Below, piece by piece: positions 9,204 through 18,693 of a stretch of 64,000 nt of DNA. Source of the DNA: an uncultured Gluconobacter sp. (lineage in GTDB: Bacteria > Pseudomonadota > Alphaproteobacteria > Acetobacterales > Acetobacteraceae); NCBI GenBank assembly GCA_937880175.1, contig CALFLO010000074.1, positions 1 through 64,000 of the forward strand. The letters run 5' to 3'. Position numbers and translations under genes: made by a program. Under the pieces are notes generated by a model. The model was not told where the DNA came from. It did not search any database and was given only the letters and a program-made list of their open reading frames with translations. Each line of letters starts with the position of its first letter. Position 1 is the first letter of the stretch.

Positions 9204-9372
9204 TTCCAGCGAACGATAATGCCCTTCGTTAGGCGTGCGTTAACCTTTTTGCTTCACAATCAGCATTATCGAAAGTCGGGTTTTAGGGGTAAGTGCGCAT
9301 GTGGGCAGTGCAGGAAGGTTTTTCTAAAGAGAATCGCTTTGATTCGCTGAAGAACCGGAGAGATAGCAGCCG

Positions 9373-11031
9373 ATGAAAGCGCTTCTAACAAACCTCAAGC
9401 AGCTGGGTCTTCCACGGTTGGCTGCTCTGGGTGGCGTCGGTGCTGCGATGCTCGTGTTGCTCGGTGTGCTTGTTCTTCGTGGCGTCAACGCTACCAATGG
9501 CCTTCTGTATCGTGATTTGGAAGCTCATGAAGCCGGCGAGATCGTAGACCAGCTTACAAAAGCCCATATCAAATACCGTCTGCAGGATCAGGGTAACACG
9601 ATCATGGTCCCCGAGGACGACGTCGCCCGCGCCAGATTACTTTTGGCTAAAAGCGGGCTGCCGTCCGGTGGATCCGTCGGGTACGAGATATTTGATAAAG
9701 GCAACAGCTTCACCGCCACTCAGTTCGAGCAGACGATTAATGAAACCCGTGCGCTTGAGGGGGAGCTCGAACGTTCAATCCGTCTTATTCACGGTGTCAG
9801 AAATGCCAGAGTACATCTGGTGCTGCGCCACAGAGAGTTGTTTTCAACCGATGAGCAGAGCGCGCAGGCAAGTGTTCTGCTTTCAATGGATGGTGGCCGC
9901 CGGCTCGACGAAGAAAGTATAGCTGCGGTCGTCAATCTTGTTTCTGCAGCTGTTCCGGGGTTGGATGCCCATAATATCTCCCTGATTGACAACCGCGGCC
10001 ATGTTCTTCTGAAGCAAGGTGAAGGCAGTCTGAACGGCGCCCAGTCTCCGGAGGAGCAGCGGCAATTAATTGAACAGCGTATCGCCCGTGAAGTTGAGGA
10101 TCTGCTGGGATCATCAATCGGGCCCGGCCATGTTCGTGTCGAAGCCAACGTCACAATGAATAATGATCATGTTCGGGAAACGCAGGAAAATTACGATCCT
10201 GATCAGCAGGTTCTTCGTTCGCAACAAACGAAAACAGAAAAAAATATCAATACACAGGGTGCAACGAACACAACAGTGTCGAATAATCTTCCAAATGCCA
10301 ACGCCGGACAGCAGCAGAATGGAAGTCAAAGTAATCGTCAGGAACAGACGAATAATTATGAAATAAGCAAGACTGTACGAACCCTGATTCAGGATCAGCC
10401 ACGTATAGCCCGCGTCAGTATGGCTGTTATGGTTGATGGTATAAATCAGCCTGACGGAAAAGGCCATTCAGCGTGGCAACCGCGCAATCAGGAAGAGCTT
10501 GGGCGGCTTACCGCGTTGACCAAAAGTGCTGTTGGATTCGATCAGAGTCGAGGTGACGTAGTGACGGTAATGTCCATGAAATTCACGGACATGGAAACGG
10601 AAATGAAGCCGGAAACGTCGGGATGGGCAAAATTTTTCACTCATTCAAACCAGATGGAAGCAGTCCGCTTTGGATTGTTCGCAACATGCCTGGCGATGGT
10701 ATTGTTCTTTGTGGTCCGACCATTGCTCAGACCCGCCGGAGACGCCAATTCTGGAAGATTACGTGATTTTTCAGCTCCAGAATCGAACCCGGCGGCTGCC
10801 GTTTATCTACCAGAGAGCCAGTCAGAAAGATCAAAAACTCCACTTCTTGAGGCGGCTTACGTTAATGCTGAACCAGTTGATGAAGAGACGGTTTCTGTAA
10901 ACGGCGTGCAGGGACGAATTAGAGCGTCGTCTGTTCAGAAAGTTGTAGATCTCGTGGAAACCCACCCATCTGAAAGTATCGCTTTAGTGAGAGGATGGTT
11001 GATGCCGTCGCAGGAAGGGGTGGGAGGATGA
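9373..11031 (+). CDS. fliF: Flagellar MS-ring protein FliF
   Basis: The 552-residue inner-membrane protein forms the MS ring. Transmembrane helices lie at about 15-37 and 432-452, flanking ring-building domains with LLYRDLEAHEAGEIVDQL and ARARLLLAKSGLP. A Gln/Asn-rich linker (about 290-325) is AT-rich at DNA level. The C-terminal tail, which binds FliG, has VNGVQGRIRASSVQKVVDLVE. GGAGAG precedes the ATG. The stop TGA lies within the fliG SD region, so the two are coupled. Confidence 0.95.
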   Translation: MKALLTNLKQLGLPRLAALGGVGAAMLVLLGVLVLRGVNATNGLLYRDLEAHEAGEIVDQLTKAHIKYRLQDQGNTIMVPEDDVARARLLLAKSGLPSGGSVGYEIFDKGNSFTATQFEQTINETRALEGELERSIRLIHGVRNARVHLVLRHRELFSTDEQSAQASVLLSMDGGRRLDEESIAAVVNLVSAAVPGLDAHNISLIDNRGHVLLKQGEGSLNGAQSPEEQRQLIEQRIAREVEDLLGSSIGPGHVRVEANVTMNNDHVRETQENYDPDQQVLRSQQTKTEKNINTQGATNTTVSNNLPNANAGQQQNGSQSNRQEQTNNYEISKTVRTLIQDQPRIARVSMAVMVDGINQPDGKGHSAWQPRNQEELGRLTALTKSAVGFDQSRGDVVTVMSMKFTDMETEMKPETSGWAKFFTHSNQMEAVRFGLFATCLAMVLFFVVRPLLRPAGDANSGRLRDFSAPESNPAAAVYLPESQSERSKTPLLEAAYVNAEPVDEETVSVNGVQGRIRASSVQKVVDLVETHPSESIALVRGWLMPSQEGVGG

Positions 11032-11036
11032 CAGAT

Positions 11037-12041
11037 ATGGAAAAAAATATTTCTGGAGTGCAAAAAGCCGCCATCCTGATGATGGCTCTCGGTGAAGAGA
11101 ATTGCTCCCGCTTGTTTGAGCAGATGCATGAAGAAGAAATTAGGGAAATTTCTTCAGCGATGGCTCATCTGGGTATTGTTTCATCGAGCATCGTTGAAAA
11201 AGTGTGCCATGAATTTAGTCAGGGTCTAGGGTCTGCTGAAGGAGTGGTCGGAGATCTGGAAAGTACAGAAAAGCTTCTCAAAAATGCGCTTCCTGCAAAT
11301 CGTGCCGCCGCCATTATGGAGGAAATTCGCGGCCCTGCTGGTCGGACGATGTGGGATAAGCTCGGCAATGTATCAGAAACAGTACTCGCAAATTATTTAA
11401 AAAATGAGTACCCACAAACCGTAGCTGTAATATTGAGTAGGATAAAATCGTCTCATGCAGCTAAAGTTTTAGCGTTGTTTCCAGAAGAATTTTCATTAGA
11501 TATTATGATGAGGATGTTAAAAACAGAAACAATACAAAAAAACGTTCTTCAGAGTGTTGAAAAAACACTTCGGTCAGAATTTGTGTCGAATATTCCTCGA
11601 GGAATAAATCGGAACAGCCATGAAGTTCTGGCCGATATATTCAATAATTTTGACAGACGTATTGAGGGCAGATTCATGACGGCTTTGGAAGAGCGTAGTC
11701 AGGATGATGCGGAACAGATCAAAGGCTTGATGTTTACGTTCGAGGAACTCGTAAACCTTTCTGGTGAGAGCTTGATAATATTGCTGAATCAGATCCCTCG
11801 AGAAAGTCTGCCCTTAGCACTTAAAGGCGCAAGCGATAAATTAAGACAGGCATTTCTGGCGTCCATGTCGGAGCGCGCGGGGCGTATTCTGCTGGACGAA
11901 ATCGAAGATCTTGGGCCTGTACGTGTGAAAGATGTAGATACTGCTCAAAACGAAATCCTTGTTGTTGCAAAAGATCTTGTTGATCGTGGTGAAATTGATC
12001 TGATCGATCAGGAACAACCAGGGAATGAGATGATTGTCTGA
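11037..12041 (+). CDS. fliG: Flagellar motor switch protein FliG
   Basis: The ATG at 11037 is preferred because GGGAGG (11022-11027) lies 9 bases upstream; ATGs at 11028 and 10995 are alternatives. The product (334 residues) has the FliG pattern: SGVQKAAILMMALGEE near the N-terminus, NEYPQTVAVILSRI in the middle, and the torque-generating C-terminal part with FTFEELVNL and charged helices (SERAGRILLDEIEDLGPVRVKDV). FliG links the MS ring to FliM/FliN. The 3' end overlaps fliH by one base. Confidence 0.95.
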   Translation: MEKNISGVQKAAILMMALGEENCSRLFEQMHEEEIREISSAMAHLGIVSSSIVEKVCHEFSQGLGSAEGVVGDLESTEKLLKNALPANRAAAIMEEIRGPAGRTMWDKLGNVSETVLANYLKNEYPQTVAVILSRIKSSHAAKVLALFPEEFSLDIMMRMLKTETIQKNVLQSVEKTLRSEFVSNIPRGINRNSHEVLADIFNNFDRRIEGRFMTALEERSQDDAEQIKGLMFTFEELVNLSGESLIILLNQIPRESLPLALKGASDKLRQAFLASMSERAGRILLDEIEDLGPVRVKDVDTAQNEILVVAKDLVDRGEIDLIDQEQPGNEMIV

Positions 12042-12709
12042 TGGAACAGGTAATTATCAAAAAAAATAATGTATCTGGTATGCTTTACGCTGAGGATTTT
12101 AGCTTAATCCCAGTAGAAAAGAAAAAAGACACCAGTAGTGTGGAGGATGTTAGTCTTCCTGAGGAAATAAATTCGTTATCGGAAGGCGATATAGAAGAAG
12201 CCTATCAAAGAGGTCTTCAGGAAGGTGGCAGATTAGAAAAAGAATTATGGGAAAAAGAAAAAAAATATTTGATTTTAGAGTATAATCAGAAAATATCGCA
12301 GGGTATTGAAAATATACTGTCTAATGTAAAGCACAATAGAGATGAAATTTCCCGAGGGATATCATCAATTTTTTTTAGAACTTTGATAAATATTTTCCCT
12401 GAAATTTTGAAAAAATATGGGGCTGAAGAATCAAAAAAAACCATCGATAAGATCGCCCGGTTTATAGATGATAAATGCGAAATGAAATTAACTTGTTCTA
12501 AAGAATTCTCTGAAAATATAGAAGGATATATATTAAAACTTTCAAGGAGTGGAGTAGATATCAATATAGATGAGTCACTCGTCGGTGGTGATTTCAAAAT
12601 TTCGTGGAATGAAGGTTCGTTTTCTCGAAATGTGAACGAAATCATTTCGGAAATGGAAGCGGAGATATTTTCCTTATCTCATGAGGAGGGGTGTGAAAAT
12701 GTTCGGTAA
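12041..12709 (+). CDS. fliH: Flagellar assembly protein FliH (probable)
   Basis: The 222-residue acidic/lysine-rich protein lies between fliG and fliN, where FliH is expected. An EAYQRGLQEGGRLEKELWEKEKK-like helical stretch near residues 48-68 resembles the Y-x-x-G-x-x-x-G pattern of FliH, which binds the FliI ATPase. The start overlaps the fliG stop. Base composition is extreme: sampled 60-base lines have only 12-13 G or C, against about 36 in rpoB. The assignment rests on position and the helical pattern because FliH is poorly conserved. Confidence 0.7.
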   Translation: MEQVIIKKNNVSGMLYAEDFSLIPVEKKKDTSSVEDVSLPEEINSLSEGDIEEAYQRGLQEGGRLEKELWEKEKKYLILEYNQKISQGIENILSNVKHNRDEISRGISSIFFRTLINIFPEILKKYGAEESKKTIDKIARFIDDKCEMKLTCSKEFSENIEGYILKLSRSGVDINIDESLVGGDFKISWNEGSFSRNVNEIISEMEAEIFSLSHEEGCENVR

Positions 12710-13022
12710 AAATGAAGAAGATTTTGATATTGATAAAGTTGATGCAATCAACGGAGATAGTTCAGACAAAAAAAATCCTAATGATTTGCAGGCAATTTAT
12801 GACATCCCGGTAACAGTTAGTGCTGTTTTGGGACGGTCTACAATGCCTATAAATCAGCTCTTGAAGCTGGGACGCGGGGCGGTCGTTGAGCTGGATAGAA
12901 AAATCGGCGACTCGATTGATATACTCGTGAATAATCGTCTTATCGCGCGCGGAGAAGTTGTTATGGTTGATGAGACCCGTTTAGGGGTCACCATGACTGA
13001 AATTATTAAGTCAGAAAAATAG
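12699..13022 (+). CDS. fliN: Flagellar motor switch protein FliN
   Basis: The ATG at 12699 follows GAGGAGGGG at a 7-base spacing and overlaps fliH by 11 bases. The product (107 residues) carries the SpoA/FliN domain: IYDIPVTVSAVLGRSTMPI, LLKLGRGAVVELDRKIGDSID and the terminal NNRLIARGEVVMVDETRLGV. It forms the C ring with FliG and FliM. FliM is not in this window. Confidence 0.95.
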   Translation: MFGKNEEDFDIDKVDAINGDSSDKKNPNDLQAIYDIPVTVSAVLGRSTMPINQLLKLGRGAVVELDRKIGDSIDILVNNRLIARGEVVMVDETRLGVTMTEIIKSEK

Positions 13023-13044
13023 AACTAATCATATCGGAAGAAAA

Positions 13045-15177
13045 ATGAATAATATAAAAAAAAGTTTCTCTTCCGAAGCGGGGAGAATTTTTTCATCGAA
13101 TAATATTCCCCAGAGCGTAATTGCATTAAAGAGGTGGATTCCTGGATCTGATATAGGGCTTGCCCTCTCTGTTTCAGCTTTATTGTCCATACTTGTTTTG
13201 CCGCTTCCAACCTTCGTTTTGGATGTGGGGTTGTCTCTTTCGGTCACGCTATCGATTCTGGTCTTGATGGTGGCTCTATTCCTCAATAGGCCACTTGATT
13301 TTACGTCTTTTCCCACACTTCTACTTCTAACAACGCTCCTGAGATTATCGTTAGAGGTGGCAACGACCCGCTTGATTCTAAGCCACGGATACGAAGGTAC
13401 CTATGCTGCCGGGCACGTGGTTGCGGCTTTCGGCGGTTTTTTGATGGGCGGCGATGTCGTTATCGGAGCCATTCTGTTCTCAATACTTCTGGTTGTGAAC
13501 TTCATGGTTATTACAAAAGGTTCTGGACGCATTGCAGAAGTCGCCGCCAGGTTTTCTTTAGACTCCATGCCTGGAAAGCAGATGGCTATTGATGCGGAGT
13601 TATCATCTGGAGCTATCAATGATGCTGTTGCCCGAAAAAAACGTAGGGAATTAGAGGAAGAAAGTGGTTTCTATGGTGCAATGGACGGTGCGGCTAAATT
13701 TGTTCGCGGAGATGCAATCGCCAGTTTGATAATAACGGCCATAAATATTGTTGGTGGTTTGACGATAGGCGTCGTGCGCCATGGTATGCAAATATCAGAT
13801 GCAGCTACTTCATTTACGACTTTAACGATCGGCGATGGTCTTGTTTCTCAGATACCAGCCCTACTGGTCTCTACGGCTTCGGGTATTGTCGTCACAAAGG
13901 GTGGTACTGAAGGCGGGGCAGATGTTGCGCTTGTGCGCCAGTTGGGTGGTAACCCCAAGCCACTGGCTTTGGCCTCTGGTTCGGGGTTGGTCTTGGCATT
14001 AATGCCAGGTCTGCCCACATTCCCGTTTCTGTTTTTGGCGGTTTTGGCAGGAATAGCAGCCTGGATGAGGTACCGTACTCCAGTTGTCGGCATGGATAAT
14101 GATGGAGATTCGGTTGTAGTTCCGGAAAGCACTGTTCCAGCAGAGATTCCCATTTCGGAAAGTCTGAAAGTGGATTTGTTGAGGCTGGAACTGGGTTTCA
14201 ATTTGCTGGCAATAGCAAGCGGAGAAGGAACACGTCTAACTGAGAAGATAAAAATACTGCGACGCACCATCGCAAGCGAAATGGGGTTTGTGCTGCCTCC
14301 TGTCCGCATTCAGGATAATCTTCTTCTATCTCCGGACTGTTATTCTGTCTCCATTAAGGAGATTGAAGTTGGTCGGGGTGAAGTGAGGCTTAACAAACTT
14401 CTGGCAATGAATCCTCGTGGTGGGGAGCCGAATATTGAGGGTGAGAAAACAAAGGAACCTGCCTTTGGTTTGCCAGCATTATGGATAGATCAAAATTTAC
14501 GAGAGAACGCTATTGTTCAAGGATATACTGTTGTCGATCCAGCGAGTGTAATTATCACTCATTTAACCGAGTTGGTTAAAGATAATATGCCTGATCTTCT
14601 TTCTTATTCAGAGACACAAAAATTACTGGATGAGATGCCCCGGGAACAGCAGAAACTGGTTGTAGACCTAATTCCTTCCCAGATTTCAGTCAGTGTAATT
14701 CAACGGACGCTTCAGTCCCTTCTCGAGGAGCGTGTCTCGATCCGTGATCTTGTTAGTATCCTGGAAGCTTTGCAAGAAGGCTGTGGTCAGGGTCTAAAGA
14801 CAGTTACGGCGCTGGTTGCTCATGTTCGGATTAGACTGGCTCGTCAGATCAGTTCTGCGGTGACTGGTCCTCAGGGATATATTCCCATTCTGGTCCTGAG
14901 CCCTGAATGGGAAATGCAAATTTTTGATCATCTGTCTGCGACGGGAGAAGAAAAGCAGATTAATCTGTCGCCATCGAAAATGAACGAGTTTGTAGCGCGC
15001 CTCAAATTTTGCCTTGATAGTGCGTCTAAAAAAGAAGAAATCCCGGTTATTGTGGTTTCAAATGGAATCCGTCTTCCGCTTCGGCGTATCATAGAACGTA
15101 TAAATCCATCATTGTCCGTATTGGCTCAAGAAGAAATCTATTCTCGCGTTAAAGTTCGTACTATTGGTTCGATATGA
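13045..15177 (+). CDS. flhA: Flagellar type III export gate protein FlhA
   Basis: This 710-residue protein has about eight N-terminal membrane helices (residues 30-330) and a large cytosolic domain. The FHIPEP hallmark region is represented by the loop with GRIAEVAARFSLDSMPGKQMAIDAELSSG and RRELEEESGFYGAMDGAAKFVRGDAIA. The cytosolic domain ends with LVDLIPSQISVSVIQRTLQSLL. FlhA is the export-gate docking platform. The gene ends the low-GC block; a weak terminator-like hairpin follows. Confidence 0.96.
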   Translation: MNNIKKSFSSEAGRIFSSNNIPQSVIALKRWIPGSDIGLALSVSALLSILVLPLPTFVLDVGLSLSVTLSILVLMVALFLNRPLDFTSFPTLLLLTTLLRLSLEVATTRLILSHGYEGTYAAGHVVAAFGGFLMGGDVVIGAILFSILLVVNFMVITKGSGRIAEVAARFSLDSMPGKQMAIDAELSSGAINDAVARKKRRELEEESGFYGAMDGAAKFVRGDAIASLIITAINIVGGLTIGVVRHGMQISDAATSFTTLTIGDGLVSQIPALLVSTASGIVVTKGGTEGGADVALVRQLGGNPKPLALASGSGLVLALMPGLPTFPFLFLAVLAGIAAWMRYRTPVVGMDNDGDSVVVPESTVPAEIPISESLKVDLLRLELGFNLLAIASGEGTRLTEKIKILRRTIASEMGFVLPPVRIQDNLLLSPDCYSVSIKEIEVGRGEVRLNKLLAMNPRGGEPNIEGEKTKEPAFGLPALWIDQNLRENAIVQGYTVVDPASVIITHLTELVKDNMPDLLSYSETQKLLDEMPREQQKLVVDLIPSQISVSVIQRTLQSLLEERVSIRDLVSILEALQEGCGQGLKTVTALVAHVRIRLARQISSAVTGPQGYIPILVLSPEWEMQIFDHLSATGEEKQINLSPSKMNEFVARLKFCLDSASKKEEIPVIVVSNGIRLPLRRIIERINPSLSVLAQEEIYSRVKVRTIGSI

Positions 15178-15310
15178 TGAATTCATCCCCATAAGCCTAA
15201 TTAACGCAACTAATTTTGTTCTGGAATTTTTTCTGGTTTTGTATTTTGTCCGTTTCACATCGCCGGACAACGGCCTTAATGTGACATTGTAGCTTTAAGT
15301 GTGTCATCGC

Positions 15311-15340
15311 GCCTTGAAAAATAGTGTTTTTTCAGGGCAG
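15311..15340 (+). terminator. Possible terminator after flhA
   Basis: A 10-bp stem with one wobble (CCTTGAAAAA with TTTTTCAGGG) closes a short loop, within the 230-base gap between flhA and nadK. There is no T-run beyond it, so this is tentative. Confidence 0.35.
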
Positions 15341-15407
15341 CGATCTGTTAGTAAATTGGGCAACAGAGAAAATTGTCTCTGGTGATTTCAGAATGATGTG
15401 ATTTTTC

Positions 15408-16166
15408 ATGAAAATTCATTTTGTGGCTTCTTCCACTGAGACAGCCCAAGCCGCCTTGGACCGACTTTCACACCAATACGGCAATGTGCAGCTTCATGCT
15501 GCGGATGTGGTGGTTTGCCTGGGGGGCGATGGTTTTATGCTTGAGGCCCTGCATAAGGTTCTGGATAGAAGCATAGCCATATACGGGATGAATTATGGAA
15601 CGGTTGGATTTTTGATGAATGGAGCCGAGGAGGCGGATCTTTTACAGCGTCTTGAAAATGCCCAGCCTTCGGTTCTTCATCCGTTACAGATGACTGCAAC
15701 GACAGTGCAGGGGAAAGTTAAAACTGCACTAGCGTTTAATGATGTGTTTCTTTTTCGTCAGACACGCCAGACGTCGCGGATCAGGGTTGAAGTAGATGGG
15801 CGGATGCGGCTTGAGGAATTGATCTGTGATGGAATAATTGTTTCCACCCCGGCAGGATCGACGGCATATAACCTGTCCGCCCATGGACCTATTGTGCCCT
15901 TGAGTGCAAATATTCTCCCACTCACGCCGATTTCTGCTTTTCGTCCCCGGCGTTGGCGGGGCGCACTTCTGCCGTCAAGCGCAGTTGTGAAGCTGACGCT
16001 TCTTGATACGGAGAAAAGAGCGACAGCGGCCGTCGCGGATTTTACGGAAATCCGTGACGTCGCAGAGGTTGTCGTACGTGAAGACCGGAGCCGTCAGGCT
16101 ACGATCCTGTTCGATCCCGATCACGGTCTTTCAGAGCGGATCATTGCCGAACAGTTCGTCTCCTAG
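15408..16166 (+). CDS. nadK: NAD kinase
   Basis: The 252-residue enzyme phosphorylates NAD to NADP. The catalytic GGDG motif is at residues 39-42, NYGTVGFLMN at 62-71, and DGIIVSTPAGSTAYNLSAHGPIVP in the C-terminal domain completes the family signature. NADP supply fits a sugar-oxidising organism with many NADP-dependent ketose and ketogluconate reductases. The gene converges on the dehydrogenase with only 3 bases between stops. Confidence 0.95.
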   Translation: MKIHFVASSTETAQAALDRLSHQYGNVQLHAADVVVCLGGDGFMLEALHKVLDRSIAIYGMNYGTVGFLMNGAEEADLLQRLENAQPSVLHPLQMTATTVQGKVKTALAFNDVFLFRQTRQTSRIRVEVDGRMRLEELICDGIIVSTPAGSTAYNLSAHGPIVPLSANILPLTPISAFRPRRWRGALLPSSAVVKLTLLDTEKRATAAVADFTEIRDVAEVVVREDRSRQATILFDPDHGLSERIIAEQFVS

Positions 16167-16169
16167 GGC

Positions 16170-17102
16170 TTAGATAACGGGAGTGAGCAGGGTTTTGTCG
16201 GTGAAGTAGCTAATCAGATTGTCTACGACCAGATTGGCCATGGCGGTTCGGGTCTCGACAGTAGCGGAAGCCTGATGGGCCTGCAGGACAGTATTCGTCA
16301 GGGTGAGAAAGTCTGGATTTATGTTGGGCTCATTCTGGAAAACGTCCAGGCCAGCGCCAGCGATCCGTTTTTCCTTCAAGGCGCTCAGAAGTGCTGCTTC
16401 GTCGACAACCGTACCGCGGGCGATGTTGATCAGAAATCCGTCTTTACCCAGAACATCCAGGATTTCCCGGTCGATCATGTTTGCGGAGCGTGGGCCGCCC
16501 GAGACCGCAAGGATCAGAACGTCGCACCAACTGGCCAGTGCCTTTAGATCAGGCTCGAAATGGCAACTGCTTTCCGGTCGGGAGTGAGAATTGAAATAGG
16601 CCACTTGCATGCCGAAAGCAGAGACGCGTTTGGCAATCGCCTGTCCGATATGCCCAAATCCTGCGATGCCGACCTTCTTTCGTGTCAGGCTTCGCCCCAA
16701 GGGGAGAGGCTGGGAAGGCCACTTATCCCCACGGACGAACTGGTCATTTGTCACAATGTCCCGCATGACCGCCATCATGAGGCCAACGGCCATATCGGCC
16801 ACGTCGTCTGTCAGGGTATTCTGCGTTGTGGCGACCCCGATGTTGCGACGCCTTGCCTCGTCCAGGTTAATGCGGTCCGTGCCAACCCCATTGACCGAAA
16901 TGACTTCAAGATTGGGAAGCGCATCCATGATTTCGGGAGGCACCCCAGATCCACCGCCTGTCGTGATTCCGCGAATGGCAGGAGCAATCTCTTTGAGGCT
17001 CGCTGCTGATGTATAGGGATGAAGTGTAAACGACTTTTCCAGCCGTTCCTTCATAAGGGGGGGCAGAGGATCAATCGTGAGAATGTCGGGTCTGGATGAC
17101 AT
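16170..17102 (-). CDS. D-isomer-specific 2-hydroxyacid dehydrogenase (2-ketogluconate / glyoxylate reductase type)
   Basis: The start at 17102 is chosen because GGAGAG lies just upstream, giving 310 residues. A Rossmann GFGHIG is at 148-153 and the catalytic triad is R229 (NIARG), E258 (NEPN) and H276 (QAHQAS). This is the GhrB / 2-ketogluconate reductase branch. Gluconobacter has a 2-ketogluconate reductase of this family, and the edd-eda context makes it a good candidate. Hydroxypyruvate or glyoxylate reduction cannot be excluded from sequence. It follows the phosphatase by 37 bases on the same strand. Confidence 0.85.
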   Translation of the reverse strand: MSSRPDILTIDPLPPLMKERLEKSFTLHPYTSAASLKEIAPAIRGITTGGGSGVPPEIMDALPNLEVISVNGVGTDRINLDEARRRNIGVATTQNTLTDDVADMAVGLMMAVMRDIVTNDQFVRGDKWPSQPLPLGRSLTRKKVGIAGFGHIGQAIAKRVSAFGMQVAYFNSHSRPESSCHFEPDLKALASWCDVLILAVSGGPRSANMIDREILDVLGKDGFLINIARGTVVDEAALLSALKEKRIAGAGLDVFQNEPNINPDFLTLTNTVLQAHQASATVETRTAMANLVVDNLISYFTDKTLLTPVI

Positions 17103-17139
17103 GGGACTCTCCATTTCTGTTCCATCAGGGACGCAGGCC

Positions 17140-17607
17140 TCAGGGGCGGGGACCAAGAACTGTGCTGGCAAGGGACCGGCAGGCGGTTTGGACGTCTTCC
17201 CATGTTGTCACGAAGCCTTCATCGGGGCCGTAGTAGGGGTCAATGACGTCCTGGCCAGCGCGCGACGGGACATGATCCAGCATAAGGGAAAGACGCGCCC
17301 TGGAATGTGAGGGACGCATTTTGCGGAGGATGGCGAGGTGGGAGCGGTCCATTGCAACTATGTGATCAAACCGGTCGAAATCTTTTTCGGTCACAAGGCG
17401 GGCCCGGAGCGGTGTAGCGTCCAGCCCCTGTTTGGATGCGACAACGCACGTGCGTGGATCCGGGGCTTCTCCCAGATTCCATCGTCCAGTCGCGGCTGAA
17501 TCGATATCAAGCGTCAGTCCACGAAGGTCAGCCTCGCGGCGCATGGCCAGTTCGGCCAGAGGCGAGCGGCAGATATTGCCCGTACATACGAAAAGAAAAC
17601 TGGTCAT
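17140..17607 (-). CDS. Low-molecular-weight protein tyrosine phosphatase
   Basis: The 155-residue enzyme has the P-loop CTGNICRS with catalytic C8 and R14, and the general acid D123 in DPYYG. The ATG at 17607 overlaps the AEC transporter stop (ATGA), so the pair is cotranscribed. In bacteria such phosphatases often act on tyrosine kinases of exopolysaccharide export, but no such gene is adjacent here, so the substrate is unknown. Confidence 0.92.
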   Translation of the reverse strand: MTSFLFVCTGNICRSPLAELAMRREADLRGLTLDIDSAATGRWNLGEAPDPRTCVVASKQGLDATPLRARLVTEKDFDRFDHIVAMDRSHLAILRKMRPSHSRARLSLMLDHVPSRAGQDVIDPYYGPDEGFVTTWEDVQTACRSLASTVLGPRP

Positions 17608-18584
17608 GCACCTGTCAGCCAAATGAAAAACGCCATGGTGAAGATTGAACTTAACGTTCCAAAGAACAGAACGGATGCAATTTCACGTTCCAGCACATGA
17701 TAACGCATGGCGAGGATGACATTGATGGATGCGCTGGGAATTGCCATCGTCAGGACGCTTTCCTGAAGGGCGGCCAGGGGAAGGTGCCATAACCGGGCCA
17801 GCGTATAGATGATTCCGGGGATGATGACGTTTCGGACGCTGACGATCACGCCCACCAGAGGGCTGAATTTCACCTGACGCGTAAAGAGGACAACGCCCGA
17901 TGCGAACAGTGCCGCACCGCCTGTTGTGCGACCGAGAAGCTGAAGCGAGCCTTTGAGGAACTGGGGGAGGAAGGCACCAGCGCTTACCAGCACAAGTGCC
18001 ATCATGGGTACCCAGACGACCGGCTCCCGGCACGAATGTATCAGGTGCCCGAACAGTTCACGGATTTCACTTCTGGCTTCTCCTTGGGTCTCGATGCGCT
18101 GGCGCGTGCCCCGGTCATGTCCCATCAGAATCAGGGTGATCGGAAGCTGGACCAGATTCATCGCCAGAGAGGCGATGGAAATGGGCACCGAACTGGCCGG
18201 ACCGAAAATCTGTCCCAGAACGGGGATACCGATGAAAGGGACAGATGGTCCTGTAATGGTCATCGCGATTAAGGCCGCTTCGCCCAGACGACGTTTGAGA
18301 AGCATGCGCAGAATGGCGAAGATCAGGCCGTAACCGCCGACCATCGCCAGCAGGATCAAGGCCGCGACCGGGCCTGCCGCCAGAACCTGGTTTCGCGGCG
18401 TGCTGAGGATGGACGCCAGCAGTTCCAGTGGGAGCGCATACAGCATAACCAGACGTGTCAGAACACCAGCCTGCTGAGCGTCGAAATCCTTTCGGTACGC
18501 CGCGAAATATCCAAATCCCAGCGTCACGAGAATCGGGAGAATGGACTGAACGATCGTCAGCAGCAGGGCAGGCGAATTCGTCAT
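17604..18584 (-). CDS. AEC family (auxin efflux carrier-type) transporter
   Basis: The 326-residue integral membrane protein has about ten hydrophobic helices in two halves joined by a polar loop near residues 160-190, the layout of the AEC family (malonate/malate permease group). The motifs ALPLELLASIL in the first half and SASINVILAMRY near the C-terminus are typical. The substrate is probably a small organic acid. It is the first gene of the unit with the phosphatase and perhaps the dehydrogenase. Confidence 0.85.
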   Translation of the reverse strand: MTNSPALLLTIVQSILPILVTLGFGYFAAYRKDFDAQQAGVLTRLVMLYALPLELLASILSTPRNQVLAAGPVAALILLAMVGGYGLIFAILRMLLKRRLGEAALIAMTITGPSVPFIGIPVLGQIFGPASSVPISIASLAMNLVQLPITLILMGHDRGTRQRIETQGEARSEIRELFGHLIHSCREPVVWVPMMALVLVSAGAFLPQFLKGSLQLLGRTTGGAALFASGVVLFTRQVKFSPLVGVIVSVRNVIIPGIIYTLARLWHLPLAALQESVLTMAIPSASINVILAMRYHVLEREIASVLFFGTLSSIFTMAFFIWLTGA

Positions 18585-18693
18585 AGATGATCCATGAAAG
18601 AAAATCCGGTCAGGAAAGGATCACCTTTCGTAACGGTCACTCCAACATTCGTCTATCCCTATGGTAGATGACAGTTGACCGGAGCCACGGAGA

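Noticed and set aside
9204..9372. Possible sigma-54 promoter before fliF
   Set aside because: A TTGC element is present, but there is no GG at the right distance upstream.
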